The translations under genes were made by a program, and so were the position numbers. The notes below the pieces were generated by a model. The model was not told the origin of the DNA and ran no database searches. It saw only the letters and a program-made list of their open reading frames with translations. Below are positions 23,871 to 30,586 of a DNA stretch of 31,938 nucleotides, one piece after another (the stretch's first letter is position 1; each line of letters opens with the position of its first letter). Where the stretch lies: positions 1 to 31,938 of IMG/VR virus record IMGVR_UViG_3300034521_000387. One strand, written 5' to 3'. This stretch comes from a virus.

Positions 23871-24299
23871 ATGAAAACAGCTGATATGTTGGCTACGTAT
23901 TTAGACGCATGGCCAAGCAAATACATCAGAATCTTTCAGGGTAGTGACTCCATTTTTTATGGTGAAGAATCTATCGGCGAAACTGATTTAGTAATAACTA
24001 AGGCAATACCCGGTGAACAACTGGCAGGGTTAATGCTGAGTGAAGATGCTGGAACGTGCATCACCTGTCAGGAGTGGGTTGCTGCACGTATGTCGGCAAT
24101 GGAAAAGGGTGATGTGCCTGATATTTCTCGTGCCTACGTCAATAAAGAAAAAAGTGATGATGATTACATACGCGAACACTTATACAACATGAAGTTGCAA
24201 TGTCTGCATGCGGCGCTTATTCAGAATGGGCAATTCGATAAAACCACTGCCACCAACATTGCGGAAGCCATCAACGCTGGATTTGATGCCATCAAGTAA
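23871..24299 (+). CDS. Unrecognised 142-residue protein downstream of the structured RNA
   Basis: This soluble, acidic protein begins MKTADMLATYLDAWPSKYIRIFQGSD and has no signal peptide or membrane segment. A central CITCQEW carries two cysteines; the second half is helical (DDDYIREHLYNMKLQCLHAALIQNGQFDKTTATNIAEAINAGFDAI). I do not recognise a family. It has a good Shine-Dalgarno (AGGTGAG) placed directly after the T run of the RNA's terminator, so without a promoter in the gap its mRNA can arise only by read-through. It has its own palindrome and terminator at the 3' end. With the RNA it forms a rightward cassette inserted in the leftward terminase-portal order. A role tied to the RNA, for example as binding partner or regulator, is a guess from linkage. 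Confidence 0.72.
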   Translation: MKTADMLATYLDAWPSKYIRIFQGSDSIFYGEESIGETDLVITKAIPGEQLAGLMLSEDAGTCITCQEWVAARMSAMEKGDVPDISRAYVNKEKSDDDYIREHLYNMKLQCLHAALIQNGQFDKTTATNIAEAINAGFDAIK

Positions 24300-24303
24300 C
24301 GCC

Positions 24304-24315
24304 GTGACATGTCAC
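24304..24315. promoter_or_regulatory. GTGACATGTCAC palindrome between stop codon and terminator (copy 2)
   Basis: This is identical to 6516-6527 and 26668-26679. Here it follows the stop of the rightward 142-residue gene by 4 nt and precedes its terminator by 4 nt. Confidence 0.6.
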
Positions 24316-24319
24316 AATT

Positions 24320-24347
24320 AGCCCGCCGACTATGGCGGCTTTGTTTT
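24320..24347 (+). terminator. Intrinsic terminator of the RNA/142-residue cassette
   Basis: AGCC(C)GCC-GACTAT-GGCGGCT followed by TTGTTTT. From GCCGACTAT to the T run it matches the minus-strand terminator at 26618-26645, so the two are copies of one element. A second hairpin AACCCGC/GCGGGTT (24348-24369) follows. A third, GGCGC/GCGCC with a T-rich tail (24470-24495), lies just before the convergent end of the large terminase gene. The rest of the gap to 24500 shows nothing recognisable. Confidence 0.8.
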
Positions 24348-24500
24348 AACCCGCGAAAAGTTGCGGGTTCAAGCATATGATTTTGTTCCAAAATGCTAAA
24401 AGGCACTTTGGAAATTTCATCGACAAAAGCCGGTAATCCGTCTGAACCGATTAACTATCTGGTTAACCAGGCGCAATTTTGCGCCCATTTATTTTATTAA

Positions 24501-25982
24501 CTATTTCCACGGGTCATAATCAGTCAGCGCCTTACCCTGCTGGCTTTGCTGCTGCCCATAGTTGAACTGTTTTTTGGTGACCGGAGCGGCATAAGTCAGC
24601 ACATAGGCGTCGGCATTGTTCGGTGACCGGCCAAGCAATTCTTTCACCTCGTCCTTATCCTGTAAAATCTTCCTGCTGTCCTTCAGCCTGACTTTGTATT
24701 CAGGTGCGCTCAGTTCGTCGGCAAGTTCCTGGCTATCCAGTTGAGCCCCTAGCTTCAGCGCATCGCGGGCGGATTTGTACATCTCGCCGCGCTTATTGCC
24801 CATCTCGGGATCTGCCGTACCGCTGCCGAACATTATCAGCGTCCAGTTGCGCCCCCAGTTGTCGCCAACGGATTTTAGCCCTGTCCCATAGCCGTAATCG
24901 ATAAACACAGCATCAGCCTGGTACTGGTCCTCGAAGTCGGCAATCACTTTCGCAAACAGCACATCGTCGGTGGTACGCTGCCACTCCCCAAGTTTCTTGC
25001 AGTGCAGTCCCTGCCGCAGGTAGATAACTGCCGGGTCTTTCCCCTGGTGAGACGGGTCGACGCCAAGAACTACAGCAGCGTGCTGGACCTGTGCCGGAGT
25101 GATAACCCTGCCAACAGCTGGTTGCGTCAGGCCGGAAGGAATGAACTGGTTTTCAGAAGCGTCAGGAAAGATCCCGCGCACACGGACCTTCACGAAGTCG
25201 CTGTCCTCGCCGTAGTCGTCCACCCATTTTTGCATTTGCTCCTTGTTGGTGCCTTCAACGGTGCGGGAATCAATCTGCGCACACTTCCATCGGTGTTTAT
25301 ATTTACGGAAGCATTCACGGAAACGCCCGGTGTTACGTGTCGGGTTCCCGAACGCCACCCAGATAATCTCTGTGTCTTCGTCCGTCAGCGCCCCCTCTGC
25401 TACCTCCCACACCAGATCGGCAATGTTGGACGCTTCATCGAATACCACGATGATGCGCTTACGCTCGTTGTGCAGCCCGGCGAACGCCTCGGTGTTGTGT
25501 TCAGACCATGGGATAGCGTCAGCGCGCCAGCGTTTATCGTGACCGGGATCATTGCTGTACATCGCTGTGGCGGTGCAGGTGAACCACTCCTTAGTGATAG
25601 CCAGGTTCGACCATTTGATGATTTCCGGCCAGGTCTTGGTACGCAACTGATTGTCGGTGTTGGCGGTTACCACCACCTTGCAATCCTCGCAGGTGGACAT
25701 GCCCCAATTGATGAGCATCGAGATGAAAGCAGATTTACCGATGCCGTGACCGGATGCGCGGGCCAGCATCAGCGGCTGGTGACGGGTAGCAGGATTCTGT
25801 AGATGGTCGCGTATCTCGCGGAATGCATCAGCCTGCCATTTTCGCGGGCCGGTGGCATGCTCCAGTTCTGTCCCCTCTTCGCCCCACGGGAATGCATACA
25901 GCGAATATCCCAGCGGGTCATACGTGAACGAGGCGATATCTTCTACGAGCTGCTCTTCCGGCGACATGGCTTCGACTGTCAT
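24501..25982 (-). CDS. terL: Terminase large subunit
   Basis: This 493-residue ATPase-nuclease motor packages DNA into the procapsid. The Walker A motif GHGIGKS is at residues 78-84. Walker B VVFDEAS is at 179-185, with catalytic Glu183, and is followed by the coupling motif FGNPT (211-215). The C-terminal RNase H-like nuclease shows acidic residues in VLGVDPS (Asp309), VFIDYGYG (Asp362) and NADAYVLTY (Asp458). All key elements of both domains are present. The ATG overlaps the terS stop (ATGA). In many relatives the next gene is the small pre-portal protein; here a rightward RNA cassette of 1.5 kb intervenes. Confidence 0.95.
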   Translation of the reverse strand: MTVEAMSPEEQLVEDIASFTYDPLGYSLYAFPWGEEGTELEHATGPRKWQADAFREIRDHLQNPATRHQPLMLARASGHGIGKSAFISMLINWGMSTCEDCKVVVTANTDNQLRTKTWPEIIKWSNLAITKEWFTCTATAMYSNDPGHDKRWRADAIPWSEHNTEAFAGLHNERKRIIVVFDEASNIADLVWEVAEGALTDEDTEIIWVAFGNPTRNTGRFRECFRKYKHRWKCAQIDSRTVEGTNKEQMQKWVDDYGEDSDFVKVRVRGIFPDASENQFIPSGLTQPAVGRVITPAQVQHAAVVLGVDPSHQGKDPAVIYLRQGLHCKKLGEWQRTTDDVLFAKVIADFEDQYQADAVFIDYGYGTGLKSVGDNWGRNWTLIMFGSGTADPEMGNKRGEMYKSARDALKLGAQLDSQELADELSAPEYKVRLKDSRKILQDKDEVKELLGRSPNNADAYVLTYAAPVTKKQFNYGQQQSQQGKALTDYDPWK

Positions 25983-26572
25983 TCTTCACCACCAGCCTGC
26001 TCTTTCACGCGACGGCGGGCCTTCGCCATGCGGTCGGCAATGGTGACGGTGCCGGAAACCTCCAGGCGCTCTTTGAACGCGTTGACGTCGACGTGCTTAC
26101 CGATAAGCTCGAGATTCCTCACCTTGTCAGGCCATTTGATTTTTTTGAGGATTGTCTCTATCGATGTCTCATCCATGTTCATGATGGTCGATGACAGGTC
26201 GAAACCGCTCAGCGTGGTACGCCATATCTTGGGCCACTCGCGGATCGGCTTCAGCGTGCCGTCATCGTTGAGGATATCCAGCACATCCATCTGGTCTATT
26301 TCCACCAGGCGGAGCAGCACGTAATCAGCACTGACGCGTAAACGCTTGTTGCGCTCCTCCATCAGCTCGGCGATCCGTTTCTGGATGCGCTCATCTCGCA
26401 TCATGACACTGGCCTTGACCGCTGCCGTATTAGGTGAGAACCCTGCGTTAATCGCTGCCTGCGTCTGATTCTCAGGGCATTTGGTATATTCCTGCGCATA
26501 AGCCTCCTGCATCGCTGTCAGTGGCTTGTACTGCGTTGATTTGCGTTTTGGTGCTTTTGGTTCTGCGGGCAT
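25979..26572 (-). CDS. terS: Terminase small subunit
   Basis: This 197-residue protein recognises the packaging site on phage DNA. The start MPAEPKAPKRKSTQ at 26572 is chosen because the in-frame extension upstream runs through an operator palindrome and a terminator. The segment LTAMQEAYAQEYTKCPENQTQAAINAGFSPNTAAVKAS is the helix-turn-helix of Terminase_2-type small subunits. A helical oligomerisation region and a basic tail (RMAKARRRVKEQ) follow. The Shine-Dalgarno is poor (CGGTGG). It is the first gene after the terminator that separates the accessory/replication genes from the late genes. Confidence 0.88.
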   Translation of the reverse strand: MPAEPKAPKRKSTQYKPLTAMQEAYAQEYTKCPENQTQAAINAGFSPNTAAVKASVMMRDERIQKRIAELMEERNKRLRVSADYVLLRLVEIDQMDVLDILNDDGTLKPIREWPKIWRTTLSGFDLSSTIMNMDETSIETILKKIKWPDKVRNLELIGKHVDVNAFKERLEVSGTVTIADRMAKARRRVKEQAGGEE

Positions 26573-26591
26573 TGTTACCACCGAAGTAATA

Positions 26592-26608
26592 ATTACCGTT
26601 TTGGTAAT
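26592..26608. promoter_or_regulatory. Perfect operator-like palindrome ATTACC-N5-GGTAAT before terS
   Basis: ATTACC-GTTTT-GGTAAT sits 20 bp upstream of the terS start and just downstream of a terminator. This is where a leftward late promoter would be expected. Confidence 0.65.
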
Positions 26609-26617
26609 AGTAACACG

Positions 26618-26645
26618 CAAAACAAAGCCGCCATAGTCGGCGGCC
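26618..26645 (-). terminator. Intrinsic terminator separating early/accessory from late genes
   Basis: On the minus strand GCCGCC-GACTAT-GGCGGC is followed by TTTGTTTT. The loop, right arm and T run match the terminator at 24320-24347 on the opposite strand. It should stop transcription from the accessory genes before terS, unless an antiterminator or a promoter at 26592 acts. Confidence 0.85.
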
Positions 26646-26667
26646 ATTGCAATTTATTGTCGCTATC

Positions 26668-26679
26668 GTGACATGTCAC
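26668..26679. promoter_or_regulatory. GTGACATGTCAC palindrome overlapping a stop codon, before a terminator (copy 3)
   Basis: The TGA stop of the gene ending at 26676 is part of this palindrome. The terminator stem begins 23 bp downstream on the minus strand. It is the third copy of the end-of-unit element. Confidence 0.6.
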
Positions 26680-27014
26680 ACTGATAATTTAGTCTCATGC
26701 CAGCCACGCGTCACCCAACATGCCGAATCACCGTCGCACGGGCATGACTCAACCGGCAGCGAATCGCCGCACTTACCACAGCGGTTAGCACTGATTGACT
26801 TAATACGACCACTAGCGCGGGCATCATCCTGGCGGATAAGCAGCGCGATGTACTCGCTCATTTCATACGGCGCACGACCAGGGCGACGGGCGGCGCAGTT
26901 CCGCGCCAACATCTCCAGTTCCTGCTCATCTATCACGAGTTCAATCTTGCGCTCGCCAGCGGCAGACTGGCGGCCCCGCTGCGCTGCTTTGCGTTCTGCT
27001 GCGGACTTAGCCAT
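26676..27014 (-). CDS. Small basic protein with possible ribbon-helix-helix and Zn-ribbon
   Basis: This 112-residue protein starts MAKSAAERKAAQRGRQSAAGERKIELVIDEQELEMLARNCAARRP. The basic start followed by a short beta-like ELVIDEQELEMLARN segment resembles small DNA-binding proteins seen in enterobacterial phages. The C-terminal third holds RCGKCGDSLPVESCPCDGDSACW, with enough Cys pairs for a zinc site. It overlaps the preceding gene by TAATG. It is the last gene before the terminator and terS, so a regulatory role in the early-to-late switch would fit, but this is inference. Confidence 0.6.
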   Translation of the reverse strand: MAKSAAERKAAQRGRQSAAGERKIELVIDEQELEMLARNCAARRPGRAPYEMSEYIALLIRQDDARASGRIKSISANRCGKCGDSLPVESCPCDGDSACWVTRGWHETKLSV

Positions 27015-27241
27015 TACTCATCATCCTCATCCCAATCATCGTCGTTATCATCTACCGACCACAAAAGCGAATTAGTTGCCTTGCTAGCTTGTCTTGCATA
27101 TCCACTGCGCCCAAGACTTCTCAAAACGTTGTATATTTCAAACATTTCGGTTCGCTCATCGCCGATGTCTAGATCACAGGCCAGTTTGTGACATTCGGTA
27201 GCGAGCGATGCCACCTTCTGAAGGAGTTCGGATTTGTTCAC
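27014..27241 (-). CDS. Unknown 75-residue acidic-tailed protein
   Basis: It starts with GTG after the excellent Shine-Dalgarno AGGAGGTGA, overlapping the stop of the DUF551-type gene (GTGA). Residues 1-55 are helical (MNKSELLQKVASLATECHKLACDLDIGDERTEMFEIYNVLRSLG) and the last 13 residues are almost all Asp/Glu. I do not recognise it. Acidic tails of this kind occur in DNA-mimic and nucleoid-interacting proteins, but there is no further support here. Confidence 0.6.
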   Translation of the reverse strand: MNKSELLQKVASLATECHKLACDLDIGDERTEMFEIYNVLRSLGRSGYARQASKATNSLLWSVDDNDDDWDEDDE

Positions 27242-27999
27242 GACTTCACCTCCTGCTTAGGTTCTGCTGGAAGTGGCATCCAGTGAGTTGGTTTGCAATA
27301 AACGCCACCACCATTCGGAAGCGATGCAAACCTAAACCATCCCTCTGTTTCATTTCGTTCCATGTAGCCAACCATCTGCTCTTTCTTATCAGCGCAGTAA
27401 ACCTGCACATCAACATCGCGTTCCGGCATCCGCTCGCTTACCGGAATCCAACCATCAGGAATCACCGGAGAGTTGCCATCCTCATACGCAACGCGTAACC
27501 AGTGGAAAAACACCTCCGTCATTACGCATCCACACTCGACGTCAATGGTTCCTGTTTGCTGTGATAGCCACTGCTCGAATGGCAACTTGCAATCGCCCTT
27601 TTCGTTGGCATCACCAGAATGGTCTACCATGTCGAGGTGTTGCTCGGTATGGTTGCCAGCCTGAAGCATGGCGGCGCGGCAGGAGTTCCATCCATCAACA
27701 TAAGCTTGTGGTCTACCGAACTCACGCGGCCCTGTGTGCGCAGGCAATTCATCCGGCACCGTTGGCTGCGGCAACTGTGGTGCTGCGTAGAGTGCCCTTA
27801 CCTGTTCTCCATTTGCTCGAAGTGAAAATACCTCTCCAGGCTCTACATCCACCCATACGCCAGCCTCTTTGCAGGCCTGATACACAGGCTCCTGCTCCAT
27901 GCTGGCGAGTAGCTGGCGGGCCATGGCTGCGGCATCACAGCATTGAACGTGATCGGTTTCCACTATCTGCTGCAACTGCTCTTTGGTGAATTTGGCCAT
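27238..27999 (-). CDS. DUF551-containing accessory protein
   Basis: This 253-residue protein is a mosaic. Its N-terminus (MAKFTKEQLQQIVETD..., then ...LYAAPQ) and middle (YVDGWNSCRAAML) are typical of accessory proteins of lambdoid phages. The C-terminal 60 residues carry WIPVSERMPERDVDVQVYC ... THWMPLP, the DUF551 signature. None has a known biochemical function. Such genes sit in the nin-like/accessory region of many Salmonella and E. coli prophages and recombine as modules. AAGGAC precedes the ATG. Confidence 0.75.
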   Translation of the reverse strand: MAKFTKEQLQQIVETDHVQCCDAAAMARQLLASMEQEPVYQACKEAGVWVDVEPGEVFSLRANGEQVRALYAAPQLPQPTVPDELPAHTGPREFGRPQAYVDGWNSCRAAMLQAGNHTEQHLDMVDHSGDANEKGDCKLPFEQWLSQQTGTIDVECGCVMTEVFFHWLRVAYEDGNSPVIPDGWIPVSERMPERDVDVQVYCADKKEQMVGYMERNETEGWFRFASLPNGGGVYCKPTHWMPLPAEPKQEVKS

Positions 28000-28002
28000 G
28001 GG

Positions 28003-28191
28003 TTAGTCCTTACCGATAACTGCGTTAATTTGATTGAGAACGATATCTGTCATCAGGCCTTTACCGTTTACAGCAACGTGGGCCAGAATTTCACTGCGTG
28101 CGGCTTTGAGTGTTCCGACGCTCACCATGACAATTCTCTGATTATCTTTGCTTGCAGACTTCAAGCGCTCTAAAGGAGATTTGTCAGCCAT
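28003..28191 (-). CDS. Unknown 62-residue protein
   Basis: The ATG at 28191 is used because GGGGG lies just upstream; it overlaps the preceding stop as TGATG. The product (MADKSPLERLKSASKDNQRIVMVSVGTLKAARSEIL) is mixed helix and strand and has no motif. The compact overlap with neighbours makes it a probable true gene. I do not recognise the family. Confidence 0.5.
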   Translation of the reverse strand: MADKSPLERLKSASKDNQRIVMVSVGTLKAARSEILAHVAVNGKGLMTDIVLNQINAVIGKD

Positions 28192-28586
28192 CAATCCCCC
28201 TTCACGCCAATGCCAGCGTAGATCAGTTTGGTATTCACGTCGCCTTCAAAAATAGGCAGCACACCAATAGCAGCAGCCCAGTTTTTAGCTAACTCAGGGT
28301 CTGATGTCTCATCGGTGTAATCTGATGCCCGCCACCCAATCAGTCGTTTCTGACCAGGAATGTCAGAGTTTCGCTTCTCCGTTGCTTGCTCCAGAGCATT
28401 AAGAAGTGTCCGTATTTCCTGCTGCTGAGTAGAGATTGTTGAGTCTTTGGCTTCCAGTTCATCCAGCAGCGCCAGCACAACCTCTGGGGTTATAGCATCA
28501 TTGAATTCGTCGCGGTCATAACCCCAACTATCGGATGCTGCTCTCTCCGCCGCTTCACGCAGCGCCTGTTTGTTGAGTGCTGTCAT
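28191..28586 (-). CDS. Ead/Ea22-like accessory protein
   Basis: This 131-residue protein has the arrangement LREAAERAA...ITPEVVLALLDELEAKDSTISTQQQEIRTLLNALEQ, a helix with an Ala/Glu/Leu coiled coil, characteristic of Ead/Ea22-like proteins in lambdoid phages. The C-terminal AIGVLPIFEGDVNTKLIYAG is a frequent tail. The function is unknown. Its start overlaps the stop of the winged-helix gene upstream (ATGA). Confidence 0.62.
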   Translation of the reverse strand: MTALNKQALREAAERAASDSWGYDRDEFNDAITPEVVLALLDELEAKDSTISTQQQEIRTLLNALEQATEKRNSDIPGQKRLIGWRASDYTDETSDPELAKNWAAAIGVLPIFEGDVNTKLIYAGIGVKGD

Positions 28587-28795
28587 TGGGCTGCCTCCCA
28601 GCAGATTTGAACCGCATAACTGGTTTTAACGCGCTTAACCACGCCAATTGCCTCAAGCTTTTTCAGGCGGCGCAATACGTACGCAGTTTGAAGTGAGCGA
28701 TAGTCATCGCGAAGCCAGTTAGTAGCTACGTATGTCATGCATGGACCTCGACGCTTCAGTATCGCAATGATTTCTTCATCAGTTGGCTTGCTCAT
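28583..28795 (-). CDS. Small winged-helix DNA-binding protein candidate
   Basis: This 70-residue protein reads as one winged helix: helix (TDEEIIAILKRRGPCMTYVATNWL), recognition region (RSLQTAYVLRRLKKLEAIGVVKRV) and a beta-hairpin (KTSYAVQICWEA). It could be a transcriptional regulator or a replication accessory. It overlaps both neighbours by ATGA, so it is produced with them. The target is unknown. Confidence 0.6.
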   Translation of the reverse strand: MSKPTDEEIIAILKRRGPCMTYVATNWLRDDYRSLQTAYVLRRLKKLEAIGVVKRVKTSYAVQICWEAAQ

Positions 28796-29277
28796 AGCGC
28801 GGCTCCTTTGCGAAGTTGGGCGGCGAACTCGTTGGCCACCGCTGAATATGGATGCTCATTACCACCGACAACCTTCAGGCTAGCAGCGAACAGTTCCACA
28901 CCCTGCGCCCGCACTTCAGCCAGGAAAGCGTCTGTCGCAGTGGTTTTGACATCGCACATGAATTCAAGCGCATCGCTCCCATCAAGATTGCAGAACTCCC
29001 ATACAGACGAATAGAACTCGATACCAGGCCAGGTTGCGAGCTTATTCATTTTGTCATTCAGCGTTACATTCTCCGCCGCCAGCTCCCTGCACTTGCTCTC
29101 GGCGTTAGCGAGCTGTACTGCCATGTTGGTTGAGCGAACAAACTGCACTTCAAGCTGTGTAGCCAGATCGCTAATCAGTTGCGCCAGGCTGCGCACGTCG
29201 ACAGCACCGCATGATGCTTTCAGCTCAGCCGCGCGCTCATGTCCTAACTTCGCTAACTCAATGATATTGCTTCCCAT
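28792..29277 (-). CDS. Coiled-coil accessory protein
   Basis: This 161-residue protein starts MGSNIIELAKLGHERAAELKASCGAVD. A coiled coil of about 50 residues follows (LAQLISDLATQLEVQFVRSTNMAVQLANAESKCRELAAENVTL), then a region with DVKTTATDAFLAEVRAQGVE, common in accessory proteins of Salmonella and E. coli phages (Ead-like group). The function is unknown. The Shine-Dalgarno GAGGG is right before the ATG. It is the first of the overlapping accessory genes. Confidence 0.6.
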   Translation of the reverse strand: MGSNIIELAKLGHERAAELKASCGAVDVRSLAQLISDLATQLEVQFVRSTNMAVQLANAESKCRELAAENVTLNDKMNKLATWPGIEFYSSVWEFCNLDGSDALEFMCDVKTTATDAFLAEVRAQGVELFAASLKVVGGNEHPYSAVANEFAAQLRKGAAL

Positions 29278-29338
29278 TATTACCCTCGCTTACCCGTATA
29301 AGTTATTGATTAGGTTGATAACTAAAAGGATCGTCGAT

Positions 29339-29683
29339 TTAGAACTCTTCGACGCTCCACCCGCCACCCGCTTTCTTTGGCTTAACCGTTACCCCGATGA
29401 TGCGAAACGGGTACTGGTCTGCTGCGACTTTTGTTTTCACCCTGGCATCGTCGGTCCAGAAGCCTTTCACCTCATGCAGTTCCATCTCGCCGGTGGTTAG
29501 CATCACTGCGAAATCAGGCGTATAGAACGTGTTATCAGCCAAGCGCAACTTGATGCCTTCGAACCGATACCAGGCGATTTCCCCGGCATGCTTGCGTAAC
29601 TCCAGATGCTGGCAGTAAGCCGATTCGGTTTTATTCATCTGGCCAGTTTTGAGCCTTCCGAGTGCCTGCAACTGCCTTTTCAT
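29339..29683 (-). CDS. DUF1064 protein, predicted PD-(D/E)xK nuclease
   Basis: This 114-residue protein has the active-site pattern of restriction-endonuclease-like nucleases: Glu20 in the first helix, Pro56-Asp57 in YTPDF, and Glu71-Val-Lys73 in HEVKG. The family (DUF1064) is found near replication genes of phages and may act as a Holliday-junction or flap nuclease, like RusA in other phages. This is inference from fold and location. The gene lies after P and is preceded by two operator-like palindromes; the nearer one covers the Shine-Dalgarno region (GAGAGG). Confidence 0.75.
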   Translation of the reverse strand: MKRQLQALGRLKTGQMNKTESAYCQHLELRKHAGEIAWYRFEGIKLRLADNTFYTPDFAVMLTTGEMELHEVKGFWTDDARVKTKVAADQYPFRIIGVTVKPKKAGGGWSVEEF

Positions 29684-29685
29684 GA

Positions 29686-29702
29686 TTTACCTCTCAGGTA
29701 AT
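29686..29702. promoter_or_regulatory. Near-perfect ATTACC-type palindrome at the DUF1064 start
   Basis: TTTACC-TCTCA-GGTAAT differs from the family at one base and ends 2 bp before the ATG, overlapping the ribosome-binding region. It could block transcription and, at RNA level, hide the Shine-Dalgarno. Confidence 0.55.
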
Positions 29703-29747
29703 TTAAATCCACAAATGAGTTAATTTCAATAGCAATGCGCATATTTT

Positions 29748-29764
29748 ATTACCTTTTTGGTAAT
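29748..29764. promoter_or_regulatory. Perfect operator-like palindrome ATTACC-N5-GGTAAT
   Basis: ATTACC-TTTTT-GGTAAT lies in the 117-bp gap between the P-like gene and the DUF1064 gene, about 46 bp from the degenerate copy. A minus-strand TATAAT (29762-29767) overlaps its edge. A pair of sites here suggests a regulated internal promoter for the DUF1064 and accessory genes. Confidence 0.65.
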
Positions 29765-29800
29765 TATACGGATGTAAAAAAATGCGCTACTGCGCCGGTA

Positions 29801-30586
29801 TTACTTGATGAGTCCTGCCGCCCTCCCTCGCCTGTATTCCTCCATAAGCCACTGCGCCGGTGTTATCCCTCCCAGGGTAGCTGCGTTCGGCATACACCCG
29901 AAACTTCGCCCTGGTGGATGGTAGGCGCTACCTGAGCCTGTTGGTGGTGTGCTCATTGGTTCTGGCTTGGCCTGTATGCTGAGTATTGGATCTGGAATCT
30001 GGTGACCGGATGCCACTTTTGCCGACCATTCATCCAGCAGCTTGCGAGCATGCTTCTCAACTTCAGCCTCACTCAGTTGGCGCTGATACATCGCCCTGCG
30101 GGTATCACACACAATCCAGTACATGACCGGATGGCGCCACGGGAATCGCTCTGGTCCACCAGGCTGGAGGCTTTTCTCTTTGGCGTAACGGTGAAACTCA
30201 CCCATCACATCCTCGATGCTGATCCCCAGTACCATCTTGCTGTCTTTGCACCACTTGATGAATTGCCCTGGCGAAGGCCAGAATGGTGATTCACTGGCGC
30301 GGGCATGTCGCATCCCTGCCGATACCTGCTCACGGGTACGGATGCCACCTTCGGCGAATGCCGCGATCCACTGTTGCTTTGCTGCTGTCTCCTGCGCTGG
30401 AGTCTTCAGGTTGGTCTGCTCAGCCGCCGGGAATAGCTGCTTAAGCTGTTTAAACAGGGCGTCCACAAGGCGCTCTGCCGTGATGTTCACAACGTTGTCG
30501 CTACCTGCATATTGACGGTCTGAACCGGTTAAGCTGGCCATAGTCTCAGCGTCTCGGTTCTGGATGGCGGTAAATACGTTATTCAC
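29801..30586 (-). CDS. Replication protein P-like helicase loader
   Basis: This protein of about 261 residues resembles lambda P, which recruits host DnaB helicase to the origin-bound O protein. The N-terminal half has VFTAIQNRD and then a block ending SPFWPSPGQFIKWCK, which I recognise from lambda P-type proteins. The C-terminus ends ITPAQWLMEEYRRGRAAGLIK. It starts with GTG at 30586, preceded by GGAGG and overlapping the O-like stop codon (GTGA), as expected for stoichiometric O/P production. No ATPase motif is present, consistent with the family. Confidence 0.85.
   Translation of the reverse strand: MNNVFTAIQNRDAETMASLTGSDRQYAGSDNVVNITAERLVDALFKQLKQLFPAAEQTNLKTPAQETAAKQQWIAAFAEGGIRTREQVSAGMRHARASESPFWPSPGQFIKWCKDSKMVLGISIEDVMGEFHRYAKEKSLQPGGPERFPWRHPVMYWIVCDTRRAMYQRQLSEAEVEKHARKLLDEWSAKVASGHQIPDPILSIQAKPEPMSTPPTGSGSAYHPPGRSFGCMPNAATLGGITPAQWLMEEYRRGRAAGLIK

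Noticed and set aside
24348-24372. tRNA-like T-arm (GCGGGTTCAAGC)
   Set aside because: No acceptor, D or anticodon arm can be formed around it; the hairpin AACCCGC/GCGGGTT explains the sequence.
25002-25802. 266-codon open frame on the plus strand
   Set aside because: It lies antisense to the terminase large subunit, whose ATPase and nuclease motifs are intact. The translation has no recognisable pattern and no suitable ribosome site.
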